64,000 nt of DNA from CBDHEY01 sp965262305 (GTDB lineage: Bacteria; Pseudomonadota; Gammaproteobacteria; Pseudomonadales; Cellvibrionaceae). The stretch is from assembly GCA_965262305.1 (NCBI GenBank), contig CBDHEY010000004.1, positions 62,001 to 126,000 on the forward strand, in the 5' to 3' direction. The notes under the pieces were generated by a model. It saw only the letters and a list, made by a program, of their open reading frames with translations. It was not told where the DNA came from and made no database searches. Shown here piece after piece: positions 48,067 to 58,063 of this stretch. The stretch's first letter is position 1, and the number at the start of each line of letters is the position of its first letter. Both the position numbers and the translations under genes were made by a program.

Positions 48067-50709
48067 TTAGTGACTAGACTTTTTAGTGAAAACAACTTTA
48101 GCGTCTTTAATCGCCACCACAATCGTATCCCCAGGCACAAACTTACTAGCAAGCACTTCTTGCGCTAGCGGGTTTTCAATAAGATTTTGAATGGCCCGTT
48201 TTAATGGTCTTGCGCCATAAACCGGATCAAATCCCGCTTCGGCAATTTTATCCATAACCGACTGTTTGATTTCCAGTTTCAAATCTCTATCGTGTAGCCG
48301 CTTTGCCAAAATTGATAGCTGAATGCTAGCTATTCCTTTTATCTGACTTGCCGCCAAGGGATGGAAAACAACCGCTTCGTCGACACGGTTAATAAATTCA
48401 GGACGAAAATGCCCAGTGACCACCTGCATAACCGCATCTTTCATAGCATTGTAGCGGTTTTCATTCACCTCTATCTCTTCTGTCTGTGAATCAAAACTGA
48501 TGCTGTCAAAAGATTTGTTCTGTGCAATGTCTTGTATCGCCGTTGAACCTAAATTTGACGTCATTACCACTACCGTGTTTTTGAAGTCTACCGTTCGGCC
48601 TTGACCATCCGTTAAGCGACCGTCTTCAAGTACCTGTAATAAAATATTAAATACATCAGGGTGCGCTTTTTCAATCTCATCTAATAACACCAATGAATAG
48701 GGTTTGCGTCTCACTGCTTCGGTAAGATAACCGCCTTCTTCATAACCTACATAACCAGGAGGTGCACCAATCAATCTTGCAACTGAATGTTTTTCCATAA
48801 ACTCGGACATATCGATGCGAACAAGTGCGTCTTGGCTATCAAATAAAAACTCCGCCAGAGCTTTACACAATTCAGTTTTACCCACTCCCGTAGGTCCTAA
48901 AAATAAAAATGACCCGTTGGGACGATTTGGATCAGACAAACCTGCTCGCGCTCTCCTTACTGCATTGGAGACCGCAGTTACGGCTTCATGCTGGCCAATC
49001 ACACGCTTGTGTAATTGCTCTTCCATACGAATGAGTTTTTCCCGCTCACCTTCAAGCATTCTCGCTACTGGGATACCCGTCCACTTGGAAACTACTTCTG
49101 CAATTTCTTCATCAGAAACTTTATTACGAAGTAATTTCATTTCGTGCATCTCAGCTTGGCTTGCAAGATCTAGCTGTTTTTCTAATTCGGGAATAATCCC
49201 ATACTGTAATTCTGACATGCGACCCAGATCACCGGCTCGACGCGCCGCATCCAAATCGAGTCGAGCTTGCTCTAAATTACTTTTTATTTCTTGAGAACCT
49301 TGGAGTGCAATTTTTTCAGCTCTCCAAATTTCATCTAGGTCCGCGTAGGCTTTTTCTATCTTTTCAATTTGCTCATCGATTTTATATAAGCGTTCCTTCG
49401 CTGCTATATCGTCGTCTTTTTTAATTGCTTCACGTTCAATTTTTAATTGAATTAGTCGACGCTCATACTTATCCATTTGTTCTGGCTTAGAATCAATTTC
49501 CATTCGGATTCGACTTGCAGCCTCATCAATTAAATCGATCGCTTTATCAGGAAGTTGACGATCTGTAATGTATCTTTGAGAAAGTTTCGCGGCAGCAATA
49601 ATGGCGGAATCTGAAATGTCTACACCATGATGAAGTTCATACCTTTCTTTGAGCCCACGAAGAATGGCAATGGTATCTTCTTCGCTTGGCTCATCGACGA
49701 GAACCTTTTGGAAACGTCTCTCTAACGCAGCGTCTTTTTCTATGTATTGACGATACTCATCCAAAGTTGTCGCACCCACGCAATGCAGTTCTCCACGAGC
49801 AAGCGCTGGTTTAAGCATATTGCCAGCATCCATTGCGCCTTCCGCTTTACCTGCTCCCACCATAGTATGCAACTCGTCAATGAATAAAATGACGCGCCCT
49901 TCTTGCTTACCCAATTCATTTAAAACCGCTTTCAACCTTTCTTCAAATTCTCCACGAAATTTTGCTCCGGCAAGTAGCGAACCCAAATCAAGGGAAAGTA
50001 ATCGTTTGCGCTTTAATCCCTCGGGTACTTCACCGTTAATAATTCGCTGAGCAAGACCTTCGACAATCGCAGTCTTACCCACTCCGGGTTCACCAATGAG
50101 CACAGGATTGTTTTTGGTTCTACGTTGTAAAACTTGAACTGTGCGACGTATTTCATCGTCGCGGCCGATAACAGGGTCTAACTTTCCCGCCTCTGCTCGC
50201 GCAGTCAAATCCACTGTGAATTTTTCTAGTGCTTGGCGATTACCTTCTGCGTCTGGATCATCAACAGTATCACCACCACGCACGCTTTGCACCGCCTCCT
50301 GTAAGCGTTTTAAATTACCAAATTGAGAAAGTATTTTACCAATCTCCGCCTTACTGTCTTCCATAGATGCAATCAAAATACTTTCGCTAGAAATATATTT
50401 GTCACCAATATTTTGCGCGTGTTTGTCGGCAAGATTTAATAGACGTCCCATTTCAGGAGACATATGAACATCGCCAGTAGGGTTCTGAATTTTAGGCAAG
50501 GCTTCAAGTGCTTTCGTAAGTTCGTTACGCAGACCAGTTAAATCAAACCCTGCATGCGATAATACTGAACGAACAGAACCGCCTTGTTGGTCTAACATTG
50601 CTTGTAATAAGTGTACTGGCTCTAGCTGATTGTGATCTCTACCAACAGCCAATGATTGAGCATCGGAAAGTGCTACTTGCAACTGATTTGTGAGTCGATC
50701 AATACGCAT
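48067..50709 (-). CDS. clpB: ATP-dependent disaggregase ClpB
   Basis: 880 residues. Clp-N repeat domain, first AAA+ with GEPGVGKTAIVEGLA (about 207), the long M-domain coiled coil (about 405-530), second AAA+ with GPTGVGKTELCKALA (about 605) and arginine-finger region NRVDEAVVFHPL. It rescues aggregated proteins with DnaK. It is in the rluD-pgeF-clpB order seen in pseudomonads. A sigma-32-like promoter precedes it. Confidence 0.98.
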   Translation of the reverse strand: MRIDRLTNQLQVALSDAQSLAVGRDHNQLEPVHLLQAMLDQQGGSVRSVLSHAGFDLTGLRNELTKALEALPKIQNPTGDVHMSPEMGRLLNLADKHAQNIGDKYISSESILIASMEDSKAEIGKILSQFGNLKRLQEAVQSVRGGDTVDDPDAEGNRQALEKFTVDLTARAEAGKLDPVIGRDDEIRRTVQVLQRRTKNNPVLIGEPGVGKTAIVEGLAQRIINGEVPEGLKRKRLLSLDLGSLLAGAKFRGEFEERLKAVLNELGKQEGRVILFIDELHTMVGAGKAEGAMDAGNMLKPALARGELHCVGATTLDEYRQYIEKDAALERRFQKVLVDEPSEEDTIAILRGLKERYELHHGVDISDSAIIAAAKLSQRYITDRQLPDKAIDLIDEAASRIRMEIDSKPEQMDKYERRLIQLKIEREAIKKDDDIAAKERLYKIDEQIEKIEKAYADLDEIWRAEKIALQGSQEIKSNLEQARLDLDAARRAGDLGRMSELQYGIIPELEKQLDLASQAEMHEMKLLRNKVSDEEIAEVVSKWTGIPVARMLEGEREKLIRMEEQLHKRVIGQHEAVTAVSNAVRRARAGLSDPNRPNGSFLFLGPTGVGKTELCKALAEFLFDSQDALVRIDMSEFMEKHSVARLIGAPPGYVGYEEGGYLTEAVRRKPYSLVLLDEIEKAHPDVFNILLQVLEDGRLTDGQGRTVDFKNTVVVMTSNLGSTAIQDIAQNKSFDSISFDSQTEEIEVNENRYNAMKDAVMQVVTGHFRPEFINRVDEAVVFHPLAASQIKGIASIQLSILAKRLHDRDLKLEIKQSVMDKIAEAGFDPVYGARPLKRAIQNLIENPLAQEVLASKFVPGDTIVVAIKDAKVVFTKKSSH

Positions 50710-50769
50710 AAATTTTCCTAAATAAACTTAGAATCTTCACGATTTTGTTACGGGACCTGGTATTAAAAT

Positions 50770-50797
50770 ATTTGGGGGCGGGAGGTATAAAAACAAC
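50770..50797 (-). promoter_or_regulatory. Possible sigma-32 heat-shock promoter of clpB
   Basis: Minus strand: -10 region CCCCAAAT (50777-50770), one mismatch to CCCCATNT, 13 bases after GTTGTTT (50797-50791), which matches only the TTG core of CTTGAAA. It is 60 bases before the ATG of a classic heat-shock gene. Confidence 0.45.
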
Positions 50798-50818
50798 CGT
50801 GAAATCTATAATTGACTG

Positions 50819-51568
50819 TTATTTTTCTATCCAAATTAAACTTGCAAAACGTCCTGTTTTACCCTCTTTTCGGAATGAATAAAACTGATCATTATTTTTC
50901 CATGTGCATTGGGTTCCACCGTAAATTTTTCGCACACCAATTGAATTTAATTCACATCGTGCAAGCCCAAAAAGATCAGCATAATATTTTTTATCGCTCT
51001 TTTTAGATTTTTGAAAATAGCGATCGAGTGAATATGTGATACCTCGCGACTCCCAACCGCTACTAAAAAAATCATAGACATCTTGACCCACTTCAAAAAA
51101 AGGTTGAGAAATCGCAGGGCCTAACCAAACAGACAGTTCTTGCGCACTGTCTTCGAAAGAAGCGATGGCTTTAGAAATAATTCCGCTACCCATTCCCCGC
51201 CAACCTGCATGTATCGCAGCAACACGATCTCCTTTTTGATTACAGATTAATAACGGCAAACAATCTGCTGTCAGTACGCCACAAACCATACCTGTTATCG
51301 AAGTGGCCACGCCATCAGCATCTTTTTTATTAATAGGCGTTAACTCATTTAATTCAATCACATCAACACTATGAATCTGATTTAGCCAAGAAACAGGATG
51401 CTTTATTTTGTTAACTAAAACTGCGCGATTTTCTTCGACATTCGATAAAGTATCTCCGACATGTGTTGCTAAATTAAATCCATAGGTTCCACAGGATTCT
51501 CTACAGAGCCTGTCGGTCAGCAAGCTTTTTACCCTAACTGGCACTGGCCATTCAGGTCTAATAAACAT
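50819..51568 (-). CDS. pgeF: Peptidoglycan editing factor PgeF (YfiH, laccase-domain)
   Basis: 249 residues of the Cu-oxidase_4/YfiH family. Conserved LNQIHSVDVIEL, CGVLTADCLPLLICN and AAIHAGWRGMGSGI supply the His/Cys metal or catalytic residues. In E. coli the protein removes mis-incorporated L-Ser from muropeptide precursors. It overlaps rluD by 11 bases, so it is co-translated. Confidence 0.93.
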   Translation of the reverse strand: MFIRPEWPVPVRVKSLLTDRLCRESCGTYGFNLATHVGDTLSNVEENRAVLVNKIKHPVSWLNQIHSVDVIELNELTPINKKDADGVATSITGMVCGVLTADCLPLLICNQKGDRVAAIHAGWRGMGSGIISKAIASFEDSAQELSVWLGPAISQPFFEVGQDVYDFFSSGWESRGITYSLDRYFQKSKKSDKKYYADLFGLARCELNSIGVRKIYGGTQCTWKNNDQFYSFRKEGKTGRFASLIWIEK

Positions 51569-52508
51569 TCAAACTATCCAAAAGTATTTGGAAATCAGCT
51601 GGCGGGTTAACTTGCCATTCACAACTCTCTCCAGTTTTGGGATGAGCAAGCCCCAATACTTCTGCATGCAGTGCTTGCCTTGGAAAATCAGCTAGCTTTA
51701 TTAAACTCTCATCAAAACGATTGCGTTCCGCCAAACTTATCTTTTTTCCATAGGTTAAATCACCGACCAGAGGAAATCCTAAATGGCTCATATGAACACG
51801 AATTTGATGGGTTCGTCCCGTTTCGAGCTTCAAACGCACCAAAGACACATCATCATAGCTTTCAATTGTTGAAAAATGCGTTATCGCTGGCTTACCACCC
51901 CTATTTACCACAGCCATTTTTGTTCTTGATGTGGGATGGCGACCAATATCAGCATCAACAACACCATTTTTTGGCACCTGCCCCCAGACCAGAGCTAAGT
52001 ATTGTCGTCGCACACTACGTGATTGTAGTTGCTCAACCAGATTTGTTTGTGATTCTAGTGTTTTCGCAACAACCATAAGGCCAGTTGTATCTTTGTCTAA
52101 ACGGTGCACAATGCCAGACCGAGGAAGTGCCCTAAAACAAGCATGATAATTCAATAAACCATTTAACAGTGTTCCGGTCCAATTGCCAGCAGCGGGATGA
52201 ACCACAAGATTTACCGGTTTATTGATCACCATTAGCTGATCGTCTTCATAGAGAATCTCGAGAGGGATATCTTCTGCTTCCCAATTGCCCTCTTCTTCGA
52301 GCAGGGCATCAAGTTCAAGCTTTTCTCCACCACATAAGCGCATATTGGGTTTTACTTTCAGGCCATTTACTAATAACTCGCCCGATTCTAACCAGACTTT
52401 GAGTTTAGAACGTGAATAGTTTGGGAACATTTCGGCAGCGACTTGATCCAAACGAGAACCGGCTTTATCCAGTGGTACATAGTTTTTTTGCTGAATTCGG
52501 GATGTCAT
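51558..52508 (-). CDS. rluD: 23S rRNA pseudouridine synthase RluD
   Basis: 316 residues. S4 RNA-binding domain at the N-terminus (GSRLDQVAAEMFPNYSRSKL) and the RluA-family catalytic motif GIVHRLDKDTTGLMVVAK with the catalytic Asp. C-terminal TGRTHQIRVHMSHLGFPLVGD is the second family signature. It modifies helix 69 of 23S rRNA. It diverges from bamD, as in Pseudomonas. Confidence 0.96.
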   Translation of the reverse strand: MTSRIQQKNYVPLDKAGSRLDQVAAEMFPNYSRSKLKVWLESGELLVNGLKVKPNMRLCGGEKLELDALLEEEGNWEAEDIPLEILYEDDQLMVINKPVNLVVHPAAGNWTGTLLNGLLNYHACFRALPRSGIVHRLDKDTTGLMVVAKTLESQTNLVEQLQSRSVRRQYLALVWGQVPKNGVVDADIGRHPTSRTKMAVVNRGGKPAITHFSTIESYDDVSLVRLKLETGRTHQIRVHMSHLGFPLVGDLTYGKKISLAERNRFDESLIKLADFPRQALHAEVLGLAHPKTGESCEWQVNPPADFQILLDSLNVY

Positions 52509-52654
52509 TTGTATTTGTATCTACCGGCATATAAACTTGCGGGCCTTTGCAATAATCCAGGTCATGGTATATTCGACAACAACTATACATGCCAGCCAAA
52601 TAAGACCTTGGATAAATGCGCAGGCTAGAGATTAGATTATAAGGTATCAAGAAG

Positions 52655-53587
52655 TTGAAGCAGAAATTAAGTTTCCTTTCGTTGTTGTTCGCAATGCTAA
52701 TTCTGAGTGCATGCTCGAGTAATGAAGAAAAAGGGCCTGATGGAGCCTCGGAGCAAGAGGTCTACCAAAGAGCCGTTAAACTTATGAAATCAGGCAATTG
52801 GGAAGCGGTGATTCAAACCCTACAGCTGCTAGAAGAGTATTTTCCGTTTGGAACATACGCAGAACAATCACAACTTGAATTAATTTTCGCCTATTATAAA
52901 ACCAATAATTATGACGCAGCCATTGCATCAGCCGATCGCTTCATTCGCTTAAACCCCCAACATTCGAATGTTGATTACGCCTATTACATGCGTGGAGTGG
53001 CAAGTTTTGTTAATGATTCATCTTATCAAGCCGCTTTAATTAACGACACTTCTAATCGCGACGCAGGTACTGCGAGGGTATCTTTTGAATACTTCACCGA
53101 GTTGCTGACTAAGTTTCCTCAGAGCCCCTATGGCCCAGACGCGAGGAAGCGCATGACATACTTGCGTAATACGCTCGCAAGGTACGAAATTCACGTAGCG
53201 AACTACTATTTCAAACGAGGTGCTTTTTTGGCGGCTGCAAACCGAGGAAGGTTCGTCGTTGAAAACATGCAAACAACGCCAGCCGTACCAGACGGTTTAG
53301 CGGTTATGGCTCAAGCTTATCATCTTTTGGAGTTGCAAGATCTTGCGGATAAAGCTGTCGCTGTATTGCACAAAAACTTCCCTGATTACCCCAAATTAAA
53401 TTCAAAAGGGGAATTTAACTACGAATACCGAGTGAAAAAGCGAAGGTCATGGGTAAGTTACCTGACTCTGGGTTTCTTCGACAAAAAGCAATACGTCTCT
53501 TTTGATACCCGCCGACAGTATAATAGCTTCTATCTCGATGAAAATGAAAAACAGGCTATCGTGCCCTCGCCTAGAAATAGTATTTAA
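52655..53587 (+). CDS. bamD: Outer membrane assembly lipoprotein BamD
   Basis: 310 residues with lipobox LILSAC at the N-terminus and five TPR-like repeats (QEVYQRAVKLMKSGNWE, YAEQSQLELIFAYYKTN, HVANYYFKRGAFLAAANR). Essential component of the BAM complex that inserts beta-barrel proteins. Start is TTG at 52655 with AAGG ten bases upstream; no nearby ATG gives a full signal peptide. About 60 residues longer than E. coli BamD, the extra being a charged C-terminal tail. Confidence 0.95.
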   Translation: MKQKLSFLSLLFAMLILSACSSNEEKGPDGASEQEVYQRAVKLMKSGNWEAVIQTLQLLEEYFPFGTYAEQSQLELIFAYYKTNNYDAAIASADRFIRLNPQHSNVDYAYYMRGVASFVNDSSYQAALINDTSNRDAGTARVSFEYFTELLTKFPQSPYGPDARKRMTYLRNTLARYEIHVANYYFKRGAFLAAANRGRFVVENMQTTPAVPDGLAVMAQAYHLLELQDLADKAVAVLHKNFPDYPKLNSKGEFNYEYRVKKRRSWVSYLTLGFFDKKQYVSFDTRRQYNSFYLDENEKQAIVPSPRNSI

Positions 53588-53693
53588 AAAGCAAAATTAC
53601 TCAACTGTTACTAGACTATAGAGAATAGAGTTGGAGGTTTTCTAACCACAATCATTTTTTAAAATAGAAAATAGTGTATTCCATCATTATCTT

Positions 53694-54731
53694 ATGAATC
53701 TAGGCGACCGCTCGCTGCTTGAGTCTGTAATATTCATTACTCAAAATAGAGACAAAAGCTCGTTAGAAAAAGCGCTGTTAAAAACGCTATTTGAGGCAAT
53801 TGAGTGCCAATCGATTCTGCTCCTCAATATTGTGCAGAACTCCACCATAAAAGAACTCAATCTAGCTCATTGTATGCCAGAAACCTGCTGGAAAGAGCAC
53901 CTTACAATATTACCGAGAGAGTTTGGAGAGAATTACATAAGGATGGATAAAGAGCACGAAAACTGTGTTCAGTTAAAATTTCCTGTTTCTGTAAGCACCC
54001 ATTCCAGTAGAAAAATATTCCCCATCATTTCAAATGGAAGAGTTTTATCTCTTCTCGAAATATATGACTATAAATCTGACCCAAAATCCTATCAGTTGAT
54101 TTTGGGACTTGTGCAGGTTTTTAGCAATTTTATTGGCGTACTAAACGACAATGAGCTTGATGCATTGACGGGTTTGTTGAACCGAAAGACATTTGATTTC
54201 AAATATAGTGAACTCATACATAAGCCAAATAGTTTTATCGAGCTAAAAACTGAAAATGATAGACGCGCCTCTGATACTATGTCGGAAAACTGGCTGGCTA
54301 TACTCGATATTGACCATTTTAAGCGAATTAACGATACCTACGGACACGTGTATGGAGATGAGGTTCTACTATTATTCGCAGATCTATTAAGGCAAACTTT
54401 CAGAAGTAGCGACTTGCTATTCCGACATGGCGGAGAAGAGTTTCTGGTATTACTCGCTCCACTATCTGAAGAAAACGCTGAAATAGTATTGGAACGATTT
54501 CGACACAAACTGGAATCAGTTTCATTTCCACAAGTCGGTAAAGTCACTGCGAGTATTGGAATGGTGAAACTGGATAAAAACATACAGGCTACAGAAATTC
54601 TGGGTCGCGCTGATCAGGCACTATACTACGCAAAAGAAAATGGTAGAAACCAAGTGAGAAACTACCACACGCTAGTTACAGAAGGATCACTGAAAGTCGA
54701 GGCAATCGATGATGACATTGAACTTTTCTAG
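53694..54731 (+). CDS. Diguanylate cyclase (GGDEF)
   Basis: 345 residues. The N-terminal ~150 residues look like a GAF-type cytosolic sensor (no membrane segment); the GGDEF domain follows from LDALTGLLNRKTF. The active site is GGEEF (about residues 245-249), compatible with c-di-GMP synthesis, and an RSSD I-site lies five residues upstream, so product inhibition is expected. A ~60-residue insertion-like stretch sits between the start of the domain and WLAILDIDHFKRINDTYGH. Its c-di-GMP could feed the PilZ protein at 6869. It converges on nadE. Confidence 0.92.
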   Translation: MNLGDRSLLESVIFITQNRDKSSLEKALLKTLFEAIECQSILLLNIVQNSTIKELNLAHCMPETCWKEHLTILPREFGENYIRMDKEHENCVQLKFPVSVSTHSSRKIFPIISNGRVLSLLEIYDYKSDPKSYQLILGLVQVFSNFIGVLNDNELDALTGLLNRKTFDFKYSELIHKPNSFIELKTENDRRASDTMSENWLAILDIDHFKRINDTYGHVYGDEVLLLFADLLRQTFRSSDLLFRHGGEEFLVLLAPLSEENAEIVLERFRHKLESVSFPQVGKVTASIGMVKLDKNIQATEILGRADQALYYAKENGRNQVRNYHTLVTEGSLKVEAIDDDIELF

Positions 54732-54758
54732 TGTGAGCGATAAGATGGTCAGATAAGC

Positions 54759-56381
54759 TTAATCGCCAATGTGCCAACCGTTTGTAATTGGATAACGTCG
54801 ATCACGCCCAAAAGCTCGCTCACTCAATCTTATACCTATTGGTGCTTGGCGCCGTTTATACTCATTTAAGTCAACCAGGCGTAACACTCTTTTGACCACT
54901 TCTGGCTCAAATCCTTTGTCAACAATGTCTTGGAAACTGCTGTCTTTTTCAACATAGAGCTCCAAAATAGAGTCTAGAATTTCATAAGGAGGAAGAGAGT
55001 CTTCATCGATCTGATCCGGTGCAAGCTCGGCTGATGGAGGGCGTGTAATGACCGATTCGGGAATGACTTCGCTGATCGAATTACGGTATTTCGCTAATTC
55101 AAATACTCGTGTTTTTGGAACATCTTTTAACACATCTAAACCACCTGCCATATCGCCATATAAGGTAGCATAACCGACAGCCATCTCGCTCTTGTTTCCC
55201 GTGGTCAAGACCAAATAACCAAGTTTATTTGAAAGCGCCATTAACAAAACACCGCGAATCCTAGCTTGAAGGTTTTGTTCTGTTGTATCGGTTTTTGTAT
55301 TTTCAAACGCGCCACTTAGGCTATCAATAAATTCTCCATATATTGATTCGATATCGATACTTCGATATTTGACACCTAACCTCTGCGCTTCGTCTGCAGC
55401 GTCGTTTTTGCTCATATCCGACGTGTAAGCGAACGGCATCATTACTGCTTCAACACGATCTGGGCCCAGGGCATCAGCAGCTATCGCCAAAGTTAGAGCA
55501 GAATCTATTCCCCCAGATAAACCCAAAATCACCCCTTTGAAACGATTCTTATTTACATAATCCCTTACACCAATAACTAATGCGGAGTAATCTGATTCGA
55601 GCCCCGTAATCGCTTCTTTACTCTCGTTAACGGGATCAACCAGAATGGAGTGAGTATCTGGGTTAAACTCCAAATACGAAATATTTTCCTTAAACATTTC
55701 AGAACGATATTGAACTTCACCATGTGCATTACACATCATTGTACCGCCATCAAAAACAAGTTCATCCTGCCCACCAACTTGATTTACATAGCATATTGGC
55801 ACTCCGAGTTCTCTAGCCCTTTTTCCTATTAGTGATTCGCGCTCCATCTGTTTGTTTTGATGGAAAGGAGAAGCATTAAGATTTATGAGTAATTCAATTC
55901 CCGAATATTGTTTTAGTGGGCTGCCATCCCATATGTCCTCACAAATACTGATACCTATTTTGATTCCCTTTAGTTCACAAATACCTGATTCCACACCTGG
56001 TACAAAATACCTTTTTTCGTCAAACACTTGATAGTTAGGCAAACAGTGTTTGGCATATTCAAAAACTAAATTTCCGTTCTCAATAACACCAGCCATATTA
56101 AAAAGCTGGCCGTCCCGAATCTTTGGGAATCCTAATATAATGATAATGGGCAGTTTTTGATCACAAATTTGACAAATTGATCGATCAACACGAGTTTGAA
56201 TACTAGGCCTAAGAAGCAGATCTTCCGGGGGATACCCTGTTAACGTCAATTCGGGAAACACTATACAATGGCAACCTTTGGCAATTGCGAGATTGACTTC
56301 CTTAAGAATACGCTGAGTATTCCCCTCAATGTCTCCTACCAACGGATTAATCTGAGCGAGGGCGATCTTAAATGTTGACAT
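54759..56381 (-). CDS. nadE: Glutamine-dependent NAD+ synthetase
   Basis: 540 residues. The N-terminal nitrilase-type glutaminase domain (about 1-260) has the Glu-Lys-Cys triad in FPELTLTGYPPEDLL, KHCLPNYQVFDEKRYF and GISICEDIW. The C-terminal synthetase domain has P-loop LGLSGGIDSALTLAIAAD and TTGNKSEMAVGYATLYGD. It amidates nicotinic acid adenine dinucleotide using glutamine. Single gene, divergent from pilS. Confidence 0.97.
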   Translation of the reverse strand: MSTFKIALAQINPLVGDIEGNTQRILKEVNLAIAKGCHCIVFPELTLTGYPPEDLLLRPSIQTRVDRSICQICDQKLPIIIILGFPKIRDGQLFNMAGVIENGNLVFEYAKHCLPNYQVFDEKRYFVPGVESGICELKGIKIGISICEDIWDGSPLKQYSGIELLINLNASPFHQNKQMERESLIGKRARELGVPICYVNQVGGQDELVFDGGTMMCNAHGEVQYRSEMFKENISYLEFNPDTHSILVDPVNESKEAITGLESDYSALVIGVRDYVNKNRFKGVILGLSGGIDSALTLAIAADALGPDRVEAVMMPFAYTSDMSKNDAADEAQRLGVKYRSIDIESIYGEFIDSLSGAFENTKTDTTEQNLQARIRGVLLMALSNKLGYLVLTTGNKSEMAVGYATLYGDMAGGLDVLKDVPKTRVFELAKYRNSISEVIPESVITRPPSAELAPDQIDEDSLPPYEILDSILELYVEKDSSFQDIVDKGFEPEVVKRVLRLVDLNEYKRRQAPIGIRLSERAFGRDRRYPITNGWHIGD

Positions 56382-56471
56382 TTAGCTTCTATACTCCAGT
56401 ATATACTCGAAAAAAACTGGCTATTTTCGATTAAATTTAAATAAAGCGCAAAACTTCGTTCTTTCAATTTT

Positions 56472-58061
56472 ATGTCGACCAACGCATCAGCGATTAGTTA
56501 TATACAACCACCGATTCGCATTTACTTTTACTACAGGCTGACTTTAGGAATAGTCCTGTACATTATGTTTATCAGTCAATTCGCAGATAATGTGCTTGGT
56601 AAAGACGACCCCAGAACCTTCACCCTCGCGACTCTCTCTTACATATTGTTCTGCATTTTATCGTTTTTTCTTTTTACAGCATCTGACTTGCAGTCTTACC
56701 CTGAACGACTTTCGGTAATGCTTGGAATCGATCTAATCGCAATTTCGCTCGTTATTCACTCGAGTGGTGGACTCGACAGCGGATTGGGATACCTGCTTCT
56801 TGTTTCAGTTGCCACTGCAAGCATCTTCATGAAGCCACAATTTGCACTGGCTTTTGCGGCGATCACATCATTTTTCGCATTTGGCGAAGCCCTAGTCCAC
56901 GATGCAGAAAAAAATGAAACGACCCGACAGTTATTTTCAGCAGGCGTACTCGGCATTTTTATATTTATTACATCCGGCACTTTTATCTATCTCACAAATC
57001 GAATAAAGGTCTCAAGTGAAGCCGCATTGCAACAAAAACTCTATGCCGAACAATTACAAAACCTAGCACAACATATTGTTAAACGTATGCGCACAGGTAT
57101 AGTCGTTGTAAATAACGAAATGAAAATTGAACTGGTTAACGAGTCAGCTTTGCAACTCATCGGCCTTGATACTGAAGAAGAATATTTCGGTGAGAGGCTG
57201 GGAAAAATAAGTAATCTACAAAATTTTCTGGAAAAAACTGATCGTTCAATCAATAGCCCCCAAATCCACGAAATACAAGCAGGCCAGCAGGTTAGAATTG
57301 GAATACGTACCCTAGACCAAGACGAAAGTCAGCGAATCATTCTTTTCTTAGAAGATTATCGTTCAATTGTTCAGCAGGCACAACAACTCAAACTCGCATC
57401 ATTAGGTCGATTAACAGCAAGCATAGCGCATGAAATTCGCAATCCCTTGGGCTCTATTTCTCATGCAGCCCAGCTGTTAAGTGAATCAACTGATCTAAAT
57501 GACGGGGATAGAAGGTTTATCCAAATTATTTTGCAGAACTCAGTGAGAGTAAATCAAATAGTAGAAAACACTTCTGTTTTATCTCGCAGGAAGGAACCCG
57601 CTGCAGAACCGCTGAATTTAGCCAAATGGCTGCCTACTTTTATCGATGAATTTTCTCTTGGTAAGGATGCTAAGATATCGACACACTTTAATACTGACGA
57701 GGTTATTGCGAAAATAGATCCTTCAAATTTACGTCAGATTCTTACAAATTTAATGGACAATGCTCTAAGGTATAGTAAACAAGCAACAGGAGACGCGACT
57801 GCAACAGTGAAAGCAGGATTTATAGAAAATGTTGATATGGCTTACCTCGAAGTGATTGACGATGGTGAAGGAATACCCGAAAGTAAGCGCGATTCTGTTT
57901 TTGAACCGTTTTACACGACTGATAAACAAGGCTCTGGTCTAGGTTTATATATTTCCAAAGAGTTATGTGAAATTAATCAAGCAACCTTAACCTACAAAAT
58001 CAACCGAGATGGTAAAAGTTGTTTTAGAATAAGCTTTCCTCATTTTCGAAGAACCATTTAG
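56472..58061 (+). CDS. pilS: Two-component sensor histidine kinase PilS
   Basis: 529 residues. Six hydrophobic helices at the N-terminus (about 20-185), a PAS-like region, then HisKA with phosphoacceptor His320 in SIAHEIRNPLGSISHAAQ and a HATPase domain (N-box QILTNLMDNALRYS, G1 DDGEGIP, G2 GSGLGLYI). It matches PilS, which senses pilin in the membrane and controls PilR. The stop is two bases before the pilR start. Confidence 0.94.
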   Translation: MSTNASAISYIQPPIRIYFYYRLTLGIVLYIMFISQFADNVLGKDDPRTFTLATLSYILFCILSFFLFTASDLQSYPERLSVMLGIDLIAISLVIHSSGGLDSGLGYLLLVSVATASIFMKPQFALAFAAITSFFAFGEALVHDAEKNETTRQLFSAGVLGIFIFITSGTFIYLTNRIKVSSEAALQQKLYAEQLQNLAQHIVKRMRTGIVVVNNEMKIELVNESALQLIGLDTEEEYFGERLGKISNLQNFLEKTDRSINSPQIHEIQAGQQVRIGIRTLDQDESQRIILFLEDYRSIVQQAQQLKLASLGRLTASIAHEIRNPLGSISHAAQLLSESTDLNDGDRRFIQIILQNSVRVNQIVENTSVLSRRKEPAAEPLNLAKWLPTFIDEFSLGKDAKISTHFNTDEVIAKIDPSNLRQILTNLMDNALRYSKQATGDATATVKAGFIENVDMAYLEVIDDGEGIPESKRDSVFEPFYTTDKQGSGLGLYISKELCEINQATLTYKINRDGKSCFRISFPHFRRTI

Positions 58062-58063
58062 CT